Shown piece by piece: positions 8,858 to 18,025 of a stretch of DNA of 64,000 nucleotides; position 1 is the first letter of the stretch, and each line of letters begins with the position of its first letter. The stretch is from Endozoicomonas sp. GU-1 (lineage in GTDB: Bacteria; Pseudomonadota; Gammaproteobacteria; Pseudomonadales; Endozoicomonadaceae): assembly GCF_027366395.1 (NCBI RefSeq), contig NZ_CP114771.1, positions 1,736,001-1,800,000 of the forward strand, given 5' to 3'. The notes under the pieces are model-generated. The model was not told the origin of the DNA. It ran no database searches and saw only the letters and a list, made by a program, of their open reading frames with translations. The position numbers and the translations under genes were made by a program.

Positions 8858-10276
8858 TCATAATGTGCACTTGGCTCGTTGACTCTGCCAGAGCTTTTCA
8901 GACAATTCAGCAACCGTCTCTCTACGACCAGAGACAACCCAGTCGGCCAATGCATCCGCTACATTGGGATATGGATTAGCCTCTTTACGCCGGGCGGTCT
9001 CTATAAAGGGCTTCAGATTTTCATAAGTCAGACAATAGAACACTTCAGCCAGGTGTCGATTTTCAAGTGTATAGGCGTTGGATAATTGTTCTATTTGCCC
9101 CTTGAGTGGTTTAGTCAGAATGGGTAATCCAATGTGCATGCATTCGGCGATAAGCGTAAATCCACAATTACAAATCACCCCTCTGGATGACTGTAGACTT
9201 GCTTTAAAGCCTTTTACGCCCATTTGAAAAAACTCCGCATTGCCAACAACCTCCGGTGCCCTGGGGCCATAAATTTTAAACCGGTATCCCGAAAATTTAT
9301 TCAATAAATGAGCAACCGTATCCTGATTTTCAAAGGGCAAATAGACAACAAGATGATTTTTATCCGGGCATGGTTGCATTGTTGTGTCGATGATCGGAGG
9401 CAAGATGGGCTGATTGTTAAAATTAACCCAATGTAGCCCGATAGTTTCTGTGGCCGGAGCAAAGAGTTTTACCGCCAACCTTGAAATTGAAAATCTCTGC
9501 AATACAGGCACATCGAAGTCAAACGAATACTGATGACCAAAGCCAACAACTGCCTTGTTAGCTAAATACCCAGCCCAGGCCGTGACCGGTTCAAAGTCAG
9601 AGATAATAAGGTCATAGTCCTTCACATTTAACGTCCAGATATCACGTATAAATCCAAAGCTGTCATGCATTAAATGCATGAATGTCTGAAAGAAATTCAA
9701 ACGGCCATTTTCCGATATAACAGTAAATCCATTGCGGTGCAAATAATCACCAAACACCTCCATATCATTAAGTGTATTCTTCTGACGACCTGAAACAAGA
9801 TATTGAACTTTGGCCCCACGATCGGCCAATGCTTTGGCAAGAAGTCGAGAGCGCGTCAAATGACCATTACCCATTCCCTGGATACCGAATAAAATTTTTA
9901 CCTCTGCCGATTGTTCTTCACCATCGTACAGCTGTCTTATAGACTCTTCATAATCAGATTCAGGTAAATTGTGCCGGGATAGATAACCGGAGCAACAGGA
10001 CCAACATTGTTCAATAGCATCATAGTGTGACAAAAAGGTTTTAAGTGTTTCATCTGACACAGGAAAAACAAGACGATTGATCGGCAGCTGATCAGCTGTT
10101 AAATGTTGGTTAAAGTATTCAACCAAATTGTCCGTAAGAACCGTTTTAATGTGTTGATACCTGGGCGAATAAGCCCGACATATCCGATTCCATAGTTTAG
10201 CGGCTTTACTTTGAATTTCGTTATGATGATAACTATCAAACTCTGGGCGTAGTGCATTAATTGCTAATGTATTCAT
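8858..10276 (-). CDS. MJ1255-type GT-B glycosyltransferase with N-terminal extension
   Basis: A 472-aa protein. Residues of about 127-430 match the MJ1255/TIGR00661 glycosyltransferase family: the donor-side entry motif ILFGIQGMGNGHLTRSRLLA, a DYDLIISDFEP strand, and the C-terminal NCGFTLIAECMHIGLPIL with PLKGQIEQ, typical of the nucleotide-sugar site of GT-B enzymes. The first about 125 residues are not part of that family; they are rich in His, Tyr and Cys (QCWSCCSGYL) and their role is unknown. It converges with mltC (18-bp gap) and opens a run of AT-richer, accessory-looking genes. The acceptor cannot be predicted. Confidence 0.75.
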   Translation of the reverse strand: MNTLAINALRPEFDSYHHNEIQSKAAKLWNRICRAYSPRYQHIKTVLTDNLVEYFNQHLTADQLPINRLVFPVSDETLKTFLSHYDAIEQCWSCCSGYLSRHNLPESDYEESIRQLYDGEEQSAEVKILFGIQGMGNGHLTRSRLLAKALADRGAKVQYLVSGRQKNTLNDMEVFGDYLHRNGFTVISENGRLNFFQTFMHLMHDSFGFIRDIWTLNVKDYDLIISDFEPVTAWAGYLANKAVVGFGHQYSFDFDVPVLQRFSISRLAVKLFAPATETIGLHWVNFNNQPILPPIIDTTMQPCPDKNHLVVYLPFENQDTVAHLLNKFSGYRFKIYGPRAPEVVGNAEFFQMGVKGFKASLQSSRGVICNCGFTLIAECMHIGLPILTKPLKGQIEQLSNAYTLENRHLAEVFYCLTYENLKPFIETARRKEANPYPNVADALADWVVSGRRETVAELSEKLWQSQRAKCTL

Positions 10277-10376
10277 GGTAAATTCTCAGTAAACTTTGTG
10301 ATAATTGGACTATAAATATATGTCGATGCATATTCTGTAATCTTGGAATGTTGTAATTATATTGAGGATCAGGCAT

Positions 10377-11744
10377 ATGACACCTTCAGGAATTCAATGC
10401 TTTTGTAATAACCTTTCCCCATCGAAGAATGAATTAAAACAGCATATAAAAGAAAAGCATCTACTACCCGAATTTAGCTGTAAATCAGTGTCATTTTTTG
10501 AAAAAGATAGGGAAATTCCTGACAGCTCCCACTCTTTGGAATATACAAATACACTTGAAATGGCCAAAAGAATGTGTATTGAATTAATGGAATCTGAGCC
10601 CAAAGATACTGACCTCTCCCTTGACCATATACGACGATACACCCGTTTGATTCAAAGAGAAATCAGCACCATCAAATTAAAAAATAACCACTCCTCTTAT
10701 TCAAGTGGAATGAGAGCATTATTACGTAGACAAAACCCTGAAACCTTCAGTTTTTTAGACTTTTATTCGATCAATATCCATGATGTTGTAGTAATTGCTT
10801 TTAATGGAAGCAGTATGCACTGTACTACAACTGCTTCTTCCGATATTGATTTATATATAATCACAAAAAACACCAGGCCTGTTAAACGTTTTTGTGACTT
10901 TAATTTTGATACAAAAATATTACCAAAAAAATATCAGCCAAAAATTCGTGGTACGTGTCACAGGTTTGAAAAAAACACAGAAAAAAATATCGATGTCATG
11001 ATATGCTCTTTGCCTGTATTTATTTGGCAGTGCTTGAACTATAACCCTGCCGCTCTGGATTTACTGCATATTAGTGACGAGTTGATTTTATATGAGGGAG
11101 GTGATGGTTTTTTTTCAGAATTAAGAGAACATAAAGATACATTTTACACGAATTTTTTACCCTACACTGGATTTGCAAAGGATCAAATTAAAAAACTGAA
11201 AGCTATCAATCCTGAAGAATTGACCCCTGATAAAGATCGACTGGATCAGTTATCTGACCTTATTGAAACACTGAAAATGAACATTGCTGACAGACTTGAA
11301 GATATTTTGGAAAACATCGACGACATTGATGAATTAATTACCCGCAACACCGATAAAAACCTGATCTATTCAATAGCAGGTTTACAATTTGATGCAGGAA
11401 TTAAAGTCAAAAGGGTCATCAGACCATTAGAAAACCAGTTAAAAAAGATTAAAGAGGGTGCAACAAATAACAAAAAGTTATCGACAATTGTTCGCCTGAT
11501 AACTCAGATCAAAGAGCTATACACTAATGGTCATTTTGAATACCCACTACCAAACAGTACTCTTATGATGAACTTAAAATCAGAAGCAAGCAGTGATGAA
11601 GATACTAAAAAAGTGGATGAGATGATAAACGAATTCCTGTCCCAACATAAAGAATGGTCAAAGAACAGTCGATTTGCAGATAGAGGGGATAAGGATTTCT
11701 GGAAAAAATGGTTAAAGGAAAAAAGTATCGATGAAGAAAAATAA
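10377..11744 (+). CDS. Nucleotidyltransferase-fold protein with C2H2-like N-terminus
   Basis: A 455-aa AT-rich gene. ATG 10377 has AGGA 8 nt upstream. The N-terminus holds a zinc-finger-like pattern: Cys8-x-Cys10, 12 residues, His23-x4-His28 (a classical C2H2 finger has at least two residues between the Cys). Residues 144-158 contain GSSMHCTTTASSDIDLYI, the G-S...D-x-D signature of the pol-beta nucleotidyltransferase superfamily, and Asp206 in NIDVMICS can be the third carboxylate. The rest (about 260-455) is Lys/Glu/Asp-rich and helical, with no family I recognise. The substrate (nucleotide, RNA, protein or small molecule) is unknown. It is divergent from the glycosyltransferase gene. Confidence 0.65.
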   Translation: MTPSGIQCFCNNLSPSKNELKQHIKEKHLLPEFSCKSVSFFEKDREIPDSSHSLEYTNTLEMAKRMCIELMESEPKDTDLSLDHIRRYTRLIQREISTIKLKNNHSSYSSGMRALLRRQNPETFSFLDFYSINIHDVVVIAFNGSSMHCTTTASSDIDLYIITKNTRPVKRFCDFNFDTKILPKKYQPKIRGTCHRFEKNTEKNIDVMICSLPVFIWQCLNYNPAALDLLHISDELILYEGGDGFFSELREHKDTFYTNFLPYTGFAKDQIKKLKAINPEELTPDKDRLDQLSDLIETLKMNIADRLEDILENIDDIDELITRNTDKNLIYSIAGLQFDAGIKVKRVIRPLENQLKKIKEGATNNKKLSTIVRLITQIKELYTNGHFEYPLPNSTLMMNLKSEASSDEDTKKVDEMINEFLSQHKEWSKNSRFADRGDKDFWKKWLKEKSIDEEK

Positions 11745-11818
11745 GCAATAGCCAGCACGACGGTGACAACGTTTATGAAACACCTGAGATAATTTGGGCG
11801 TTTTAGAAGCATACCCGA

Positions 11819-13051
11819 TTAACCCTGATCACATATATAAACATCACCCGCATTACTTTCACAATTTAACACCTGACGCCCCCAATGAACATATTGATTC
11901 TGTACATTTACAACACTACCCCCCAAATTAGTTCTTCCAAATGCATTGACAAGCAAACTATCAACTTTAACATTTATATCTCCCATATTGGTATGAAGCC
12001 TTCCTCCGGATTTAATTCTGTAGCTCCGATGGGTAACAATATCTCCCATATTAGTATGTAATTGCATTCCGCCAACAAATGACTCCGGGATTCTCAGCTG
12101 AACATTTTCATTACAATGGAGGCTAAGATTATTATTTCTGAGATTTGGTGCTCTGGATGATATAACTGACACCTGATGCTGGTTTACGAGGCATTGTCCT
12201 TTGATAAGGATATCTCCCTGATTGGTATGTATATCAATAAAATCAACATTATCTTCTCTAAACTCATATTCGCTGACAGGGGCTCTTTGACGGCCCGGAG
12301 TTGTAACCGTTACATTGTGACCAGACACAACCTCACCATTATGAATAACCAGATTTGAACCTCGAATCTGTCTTCCATTAAAATTGATACCATCTCCGGC
12401 TACTACATGGAGAAGATTACCGGCTGATCGGATGCTCATACCAATGTCAGGAAAAGAGTTCACAGAGTAAGGGCCTGAAGCTTGAAAGTTGAAGGCTCTA
12501 TTGCCAAAGGAAGAGGAAATATGACCCGATTCTGAAGATGACAAAGAATTTACATTATCATAGCCTCCAGCATTCTCCACCCTTTCATTTTGCCTGACTG
12601 GCTGGCGGGTTCTATCCGGACTTGGCGTGGCACTGGAATTAATCAGTTGTATCGCGTCATTCTGCGCCTTACCTTTACGCTTATCGATACTTGTTACGGT
12701 AGATGGAACATCCTTAAAAAGGCCTACACTTTCCTCTATTTGATTATTAATTATACGATCGTGACATTTTAAGTCATCTTGAATTGAGCCCTTAAACTCT
12801 AACCCGTGGATTGGACATTTTTTGGGATCAGGAAATGACAGGTAGCAATCTGCGCATAAAACTTTACCACAGCAACGAGTAGATAGTGGTTTTTCATATA
12901 CATCCTCACATGACAGGCATTCAAGCTTTGCAAGAAACTTTACAGCAGCAGCTTTTTCTGACCCATCCTCTGCTGATGTTAATGATTTTCGATTACCCTT
13001 TAACGACAAATAATCGATTGTTGTCGTCTGACTTGCACCGGCAATATTCAT
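11819..13051 (-). CDS. RING-finger-like protein with beta-repeat C-terminus
   Basis: A 410-aa protein. Residues 45-82 form a RING-like zinc-ligand pattern: Cys45-x2-Cys48, Cys60/Cys61, Cys66-x2-Cys69, Cys79-P-I-His82, with the typical spacing and the CADCYLSFPD segment. Residues 110-200 are low-complexity Ser/Asn-rich linker. Residues 205-410 are beta-rich with recurring HTNxGDI motifs (HTNQGDILIKG, LHTNMGDIVTH, LHTNMGDINVK), like DUF4097/adhesin-type beta-helix repeats. RING domains recruit E2 enzymes in eukaryotic ubiquitin ligases; in bacteria they are rare and mostly seen in secreted effectors. An E3 role in a host cell is inference. No signal peptide is visible. Confidence 0.7.
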   Translation of the reverse strand: MNIAGASQTTTIDYLSLKGNRKSLTSAEDGSEKAAAVKFLAKLECLSCEDVYEKPLSTRCCGKVLCADCYLSFPDPKKCPIHGLEFKGSIQDDLKCHDRIINNQIEESVGLFKDVPSTVTSIDKRKGKAQNDAIQLINSSATPSPDRTRQPVRQNERVENAGGYDNVNSLSSSESGHISSSFGNRAFNFQASGPYSVNSFPDIGMSIRSAGNLLHVVAGDGINFNGRQIRGSNLVIHNGEVVSGHNVTVTTPGRQRAPVSEYEFREDNVDFIDIHTNQGDILIKGQCLVNQHQVSVISSRAPNLRNNNLSLHCNENVQLRIPESFVGGMQLHTNMGDIVTHRSYRIKSGGRLHTNMGDINVKVDSLLVNAFGRTNLGGSVVNVQNQYVHWGRQVLNCESNAGDVYICDQG

Positions 13052-13267
13052 AGCTCTGAAACCTCTGATCCTGTTTGCTTCTTCAGACCATCAAAATTTG
13101 CTTTTTATCCCGGCGACGCGAGTAAAAGACTCGGATTCAGAGGATGAGTATTCATAAGAAAACGGATAAAACCGGGCTCCACGAAATGTGAGGCCAGATA
13201 GAAACAGAGGCATGATCATTGACAAGATAACCAACACTTCCGCAACACCAGGACTTCTATACCCTGT

Positions 13268-14281
13268 TCACGACAGATGGCCTTCAAACACCCGCAGCAT
13301 TTGCGGATCAGTGATAGGAAACGACACAGAGACAAACCGCTCTTTAAAGTCATCCTCAGCCAAAAGAGACGCGAACAACCGCGCAATATCAGCTGCATCA
13401 TGGCCAAAGATCCCACAGCCCCAGGCTCCAAGAATCAAATGTTTCACACCATTATTGGCAGCGACGGCCAGGATCTTTCTTGCACGGGTATACATTGTCT
13501 GCTGGAGAGTCTTTTGCTGGATTCCTTTGCAATAAGGCAGGTCCACTGCCGCAGCGGTGATAAACGAGACCAGGTAAGGTTCTTCCGGATTGCCGTTATC
13601 ATCTTTAAAGACTGGTACATCCGGTGAATACAGGATCGTATCAGAATAAAGCCCTCGATTGGTGTATTGATATTGGTTGTTATAAGCATACATCTGCTTT
13701 CCTGTGTCACTGTCCAGAGAAGCAAACAGCGCAGAGGCTCTTGCCAGGCTATCTTCCTGGGTGTTGGTTCCTTCCCGGAACATCCCCCCGGGTTCAACAG
13801 CAGAGGCAAAATTCAGGCAAGCCACGTGGTCTTTGCCTTCCTCCCTGACAAGCCGGTGACACGCTGCCAGAGAGGTTTCCCTGATAACCTGGATATTAGT
13901 ATCGGGAAAGAAGAAATCTGCACGGGGCTGAAGGGTAATGGCGTCGTTGGGAGCATAGAACAGGGTATTGTCAATACACCGGTCAATGATTGTTTTAAGA
14001 TCTATTGTTTTGCCATGTAACCTGAACGCTTGATCGTTCAATATATCTACTGTATTCGTTGCTATTTCTCTGAACTTTGCCTGCTCTGGATTCATGGCGC
14101 ATCGTTTGGGTGATGATGCCACTGTCCTGGTGCTAATGGGTTTTCCTGAACGGCCTGAAAGCCCCTTGGCTGAGGAGGCAAATGCCCCGGCAGCGCGGAG
14201 TTTCTGCTGTTTACTCCGGCAAGATTGAGGCACTTTTACAGCAGGCTGACTGGTTACCGGTGGCATTTTATATGACCTCAT
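13268..14281 (-). CDS. Microbial-type PARG / TIGR02452 macrodomain protein
   Basis: A 337-aa protein. The core from about residue 64 matches the TIGR02452 (DUF2263) family, bacterial-type poly(ADP-ribose) glycohydrolase folds: NFASAVEPGGMFREGTNTQED at 157-177 corresponds to the PARG signature GGG-x(6-8)-QEE, here with GGM and Q175-E176-D177; LILGAWGCGIFGHD follows near the C-terminus. The N-terminal 60 residues are Ser/Arg/Lys-rich and probably disordered; translation may instead begin at Met63 (MNPEQAKF). The family removes ADP-ribose from proteins, but the altered signature makes activity uncertain. Position among other eukaryotic-like genes fits a host- or defence-related role. Confidence 0.75.
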   Translation of the reverse strand: MRSYKMPPVTSQPAVKVPQSCRSKQQKLRAAGAFASSAKGLSGRSGKPISTRTVASSPKRCAMNPEQAKFREIATNTVDILNDQAFRLHGKTIDLKTIIDRCIDNTLFYAPNDAITLQPRADFFFPDTNIQVIRETSLAACHRLVREEGKDHVACLNFASAVEPGGMFREGTNTQEDSLARASALFASLDSDTGKQMYAYNNQYQYTNRGLYSDTILYSPDVPVFKDDNGNPEEPYLVSFITAAAVDLPYCKGIQQKTLQQTMYTRARKILAVAANNGVKHLILGAWGCGIFGHDAADIARLFASLLAEDDFKERFVSVSFPITDPQMLRVFEGHLS

Positions 14282-14349
14282 TGTATAACCGATTACCCAG
14301 TATGGCCTGCTTTTTCAATTTCACAGATTTAATTATTAAAAATGAGATA

Positions 14350-15537
14350 TCAATGAGCTATCAATGAGGTAGAGGAAATATTTTTTGGCGATCTGGCTTT
14401 CATGAACAGGCTCATCACATCCAAAAATACCTGTTTTTCACCCTTGAATGTTATCAGTTCATATTTCAGAAAATTATCCATGTTTATCATTGGATCAAAA
14501 CAGAATTCAACGCCTTTACCAAGACAATAGCTTAAAGCACTGAAGACTCTCTGATCCTCAATATTTGCCTGAACTTTCGTATTAAAATCACCACTGGCCG
14601 GCAAGTCCAATCTGTTTTCTCCCGGTAGCAGAATTTCCATCTTAACGCCTTTATCTTCAGGTAAAAGATACACGGAAAATAGATGTTCACTCCTCAGGGA
14701 AATACTCATCCTGGTTGTAGAGTAATCCGCTAATCTGGCACACTCAGCATGTGCAAGTTCTTTTCTGCGAAGCGAACGGATAAGTAAGTCGACTTCCTTT
14801 TGCACGGTAGTGCCATGCATAACGCCTGCTTTAAAAGTAACTGCATTTTTTCTACAGGTAACCCCGTCTATTGCCCCCTCTGGAATATGCAAAAATAGAT
14901 CCGAAGACTCTTTCTTGCCTCCGTAGCCTATCGAGACATTGTACGCTCCCCCCTCCCGCTTAACAACGGTTCTATCCTCAAACCATTCAGGCTCTAATTC
15001 ATCGACATGTTTTTCTAATTTATTCAAAAATTCAGATCTTTCTTTTGTCCACTGTTGCGCTAATAGCTCTTGTTGCTTTTGTAATCCCTTAATTTCATTA
15101 GGTACTTCAAAATCACCATGAGACTGGAAGAGATCGCTTATATGCGCTTTAATGGCTTCAGCCCCTTCTCGATCAGCCACTTTATTCGCTTTAAACAACT
15201 TAGTTAATGAAGCCAATACCGCCTCTCTCTTCTCTTTGGGTACAGATTCAATCACATAAACAATTCGTTCAAAATTTGTTTTTTGTGGTTTGCCATCACT
15301 GGCAACACTGGCGAGAATTTCCAGCGTACTCACTTTTTTAGGATTCACCTGATTAATTGAGTCTTTAACTGGCTCAAGTTGTTTTGTAACAAGCCTGCCA
15401 AAAGCTGACACGACCTCTTGAACACCTGCCTCGCCCGGACTTTCTGCAACAGGATCTCCCTGACAACCAGCACATTCTGTTGTTGCACCTTCAGCAAATC
15501 TCTGACTTGATAGATGAGATACAGAAGCATCATACAT
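14350..15537 (-). CDS. Protein of unknown function, possible effector
   Basis: A 395-aa protein I do not recognise. The first 45 residues are polar with two Cys (ECAGCQGD). A helical stretch (about 95-195) includes a possible coiled coil (GLQKQQELLAQQWTKERSEF). The second half (about 205-395) alternates beta-like segments (YNVSIGYGG, LFLHIPEGAID, VYLLPEDKGVKMEILLPG). No signal peptide or membrane segment. It shares strand and AT-rich composition with its neighbours, the PARG-like gene and the short repeat-family gene, and is probably part of the same accessory block. Confidence 0.6.
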   Translation of the reverse strand: MYDASVSHLSSQRFAEGATTECAGCQGDPVAESPGEAGVQEVVSAFGRLVTKQLEPVKDSINQVNPKKVSTLEILASVASDGKPQKTNFERIVYVIESVPKEKREAVLASLTKLFKANKVADREGAEAIKAHISDLFQSHGDFEVPNEIKGLQKQQELLAQQWTKERSEFLNKLEKHVDELEPEWFEDRTVVKREGGAYNVSIGYGGKKESSDLFLHIPEGAIDGVTCRKNAVTFKAGVMHGTTVQKEVDLLIRSLRRKELAHAECARLADYSTTRMSISLRSEHLFSVYLLPEDKGVKMEILLPGENRLDLPASGDFNTKVQANIEDQRVFSALSYCLGKGVEFCFDPMINMDNFLKYELITFKGEKQVFLDVMSLFMKARSPKNISSTSLIAH

Positions 15538-15745
15538 AATATAAACACCTAAATTAGTTATAAAAAGTTATAGACAATCTCTTCAAACAAAAGTTCAAGA
15601 TCAAGGTAAAAGGCGTTGTGATCACACAGTAGGGTGTAAACCCAGCTTCCCGACTGGTCGGACAAGCTCAATAGGAAGTAAACAGAAAAAACTTCTCCAT
15701 CCTTAACCGGCTGGGACAATGAGAAACTTGAGGAATTATTAGTAC

Positions 15746-16519
15746 TTATTTGATGCGTAAACCCTGTCTTTTCAGCAGTTCTTCCACAATTTTGGGAACG
15801 CCTTTACCATGATTGATGGTAGAAACAGAACTCAGTCGTTTCCGGTCAAGCTTGCCATTCTTCTGGAGGCTCGGTAGCTTCAGCAGAGCATCCACGTCCC
15901 TGGCTTTGGGAAAGCCATAAGCATGACAGATAGAAGAAATGGATGTAACAACTGGAGACAGTGCAATTGCTTTGATATCACAGTCGTCAGTACTCAAAAA
16001 CTGGTTAATTTTTCGCTTTGTTTTTGGGGTCCCTTCTCCGCACAATAGCATGCTGGTAATCGTACCTGTATTCTTAACAGCATCGTTCAAATGACTAAAA
16101 TAAATGCCAAGCTTAGAGAACAGTTGCATCTTCGACTCATTCGGGCAGGAATGAATCAGTTTATCTAACGTGGGTTTGATGATGATGTTTCTGTTCCGGC
16201 AAAGGGCCTTCAGTTGTTCTAAAGCGTTAATCACCGGATTGTGTTGGTGCTCATTTTCATGCTCTGTTCGTCCTCTTTTTGATTTCTCTTCTACTAATGA
16301 ACCTGCAAGTTGAGATACTTTTCTCTTTAAGAGTGCTACCTCTGGAGAAGGTCCGGATGTATCAATGGGCGGGAGGGTCAGTTCAACAGGTTCTTGTCTT
16401 GATAAGTCCCGACCTGAATAGCAAGACCTCGATGGTGTGGTGCTATCAGTCACAAGAGGTAATTCTACGAAGTTTGTACCTCCCGTTGTCTGCATTAAAT
16501 TATGATACGTTCGGAACAT
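15746..16519 (-). CDS. Short distant relative of the 38-aa-repeat giant proteins
   Basis: About 257 aa from ATG 16519; the frame is open to a GTG at 16624 without a Shine-Dalgarno. Its C-terminal half aligns by eye with the region entering the repeats of the six giant genes: LFSKLGIYFS matches LFSKLRNFSI, TITSMLLC matches CLTSMLKS, IKAIALSP matches IQAVAANP, and SSICHAYGFP matches ASMCHGKGLP. From SSICHAYG to STINHGKG is exactly 38 residues, the same unit length, with loop residues CH and NH; then the protein ends. An NLS-like KSKRGR lies before the conserved part. It looks like a minimal or decayed member carrying one full and one partial unit. Confidence 0.65.
   Translation of the reverse strand: MFRTYHNLMQTTGGTNFVELPLVTDSTTPSRSCYSGRDLSRQEPVELTLPPIDTSGPSPEVALLKRKVSQLAGSLVEEKSKRGRTEHENEHQHNPVINALEQLKALCRNRNIIIKPTLDKLIHSCPNESKMQLFSKLGIYFSHLNDAVKNTGTITSMLLCGEGTPKTKRKINQFLSTDDCDIKAIALSPVVTSISSICHAYGFPKARDVDALLKLPSLQKNGKLDRKRLSSVSTINHGKGVPKIVEELLKRQGLRIK
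15749..15937 (-). repeat. One full plus one partial diverged 38-aa repeat unit
   Basis: The unit at 15824-15937 runs from SSICHAYGFP to KRLSSV (38 aa), followed by the partial unit STINHGKGVP to the C-terminus. The invariant Gly and Pro of the loop are kept (G-F-P and G-V-P), while the helix residues have diverged strongly from the giant-gene consensus. Confidence 0.6.
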
Positions 16520-16657
16520 TATCTGTAAATCTTCTTCATTAACGACGACATTAGAATAAGCATTAAGCCTGGGACAGAAGCATTCCCAAGAATCTGTCCG
16601 AGAATAGCTGAGCAAGATGAACACCGATGAGGGTAGTTTAGTTGAAAATAAACTGTT

Positions 16658-16689
16658 GCCCTGTTTTGATCAGTTCAGCTCAACAGGGC
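16658..16689. terminator. Inverted repeat downstream of argG
   Basis: Perfect 8-bp arms GCCCTGTT (16658-16665) and AACAGGGC (16682-16689) with a 16-nt loop, in the gap between argG and the short repeat-family gene, both read leftward. A possible second terminator; no clear T-tract. Confidence 0.35.
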
Positions 16690-16734
16690 CGAACAGCCTG
16701 GTAAAAGGTGGATTAATACCATAATACTGATAAC

Positions 16735-16758
16735 GGCCTGCACCCTGAAATGCAGGCC
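16735..16758 (-). terminator. Probable argG terminator hairpin
   Basis: Perfect 8-bp GC-rich arms GGCCTGCA (16735-16742) and TGCAGGCC (16751-16758) with an 8-nt loop, starting 8 bp behind the argG stop codon. The following T-run is weak, so the hairpin may also act in transcript stability. Confidence 0.5.
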
Positions 16759-16766
16759 TGTCATTT

Positions 16767-17981
16767 TCAGTCTAATTTTCGTCCTTTATTCGCCGCAATC
16801 CTTAACCGCAATGCATTCAGCTTAATAAACCCTTCAGCATCCCCCTGGTTGTAGGCTCCGGCATCGTCCTCAAAGGTTGCAATAGTTTCATCAAACAGCG
16901 AGTCATCAGAACGTCTGCCAACCACCGTGACATTGCCCTTATACAACTTCAGGCGAACTTCACCGTTCACGGGCTCCTGGCTTTCATCAATCATCTTCTG
17001 GAGCATTTCCCGCTCCGGTGACCACCAGTAGCCGTTGTAGATCAGTTTGGCATAGCGCGGCATCAGCTCATCTTTCAGGTGGGCCACTTCCCGGTCCAGG
17101 GTAATGGATTCAATGGCCCGGTGCGCTTTGAGCATGATGGTGCCTCCGGGTGTTTCATAACAGCCCCGGGACTTCATGCCCACATAGCGGTTCTCAACAA
17201 TGTCCAGACGGCCAATGCCATTTTCACCACCAATCCGGTTCAGGCAGGCAAGCACCCGGGCTGGCGTCATTGCTTCCCCATCGATGGCAACAATATCCCC
17301 TTTGCGATAGCTCAGATTCAGATAGGTCGGCACATCCGGGGCGGATTCAGGCGCTACCGACCAGCGCCACATCTCTTCTTCCGGCTCCGCCCATGGGTCT
17401 TCCAGAATGCCGCCCTCATAGGAGATATGCAGCAGGTTGGCATCCATGGAGTAAGGCGATTTGCCTTTCTTGCGCTCCACCGCAATACCGTGCTCATCGC
17501 AGTAAGCCAGCAGTTTTTCCCGTGAGTTCAGGTCCCACTCACGCCAGGGTGCAATCACCTGAACTCCCGGTTTCAGTGCATAAGCACCCAGCTCGAATCG
17601 CACCTGGTCATTCCCTTTACCGGTAGCACCATGGGCAATGGCATCGGCACCGGTTTCATTGGCAATCTCAATCAGGCGCTTGGAAATCAGTGGCCTGGCA
17701 ATGGAGGTTCCCAGCAGGTATTCACCCTCGTAAATGGTATTGGCACGGAACATGGGAAAGACAAAGTCACGGACAAACTCTTCGCGCAGATCATCGATAT
17801 AGATCTGTTTAATGCCAAGGGCTTCTGCCTTGGCCCGCGCTGGCTCTACCTCTTCACCCTGCCCCAGGTCCGCGGTAAAGGTAACCACTTCACACTGATA
17901 GGTGTCTTCCAGCCATTTTGCGATCACTGAGGTGTCCAGGCCGCCGGAATAGGCCAGAACCACTTTATTAATTTTTTTCAT
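16767..17981 (-). CDS. argG: Argininosuccinate synthase
   Basis: A 404-aa ArgG, which condenses citrulline and aspartate with ATP in arginine synthesis. It shows the PP-loop [15 protein letters not shown] at residues 10-24, the [12 protein letters not shown] segment, and the citrulline/aspartate-site strand [20 protein letters not shown]. Length is as usual for the non-E. coli-type enzyme. ATG 17981 has GGAG 7 nt upstream. ArgR boxes lie 45-83 bp upstream, so repression by arginine is likely. Divergent from pyrC. Confidence 0.97.
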   Translation of the reverse strand: MKKINKVVLAYSGGLDTSVIAKWLEDTYQCEVVTFTADLGQGEEVEPARAKAEALGIKQIYIDDLREEFVRDFVFPMFRANTIYEGEYLLGTSIARPLISKRLIEIANETGADAIAHGATGKGNDQVRFELGAYALKPGVQVIAPWREWDLNSREKLLAYCDEHGIAVERKKGKSPYSMDANLLHISYEGGILEDPWAEPEEEMWRWSVAPESAPDVPTYLNLSYRKGDIVAIDGEAMTPARVLACLNRIGGENGIGRLDIVENRYVGMKSRGCYETPGGTIMLKAHRAIESITLDREVAHLKDELMPRYAKLIYNGYWWSPEREMLQKMIDESQEPVNGEVRLKLYKGNVTVVGRRSDDSLFDETIATFEDDAGAYNQGDAEGFIKLNALRLRIAANKGRKLD

Positions 17982-18025
17982 TGCTCAACTCCAACGACAT
18001 ACCGCAACAGGAACCTGTCAACAGT

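Noticed and set aside
17079-17626. Plus-strand ORFs of 148 and 158 codons
   Set aside because: Antisense to argG; shadow frames of a conserved enzyme.
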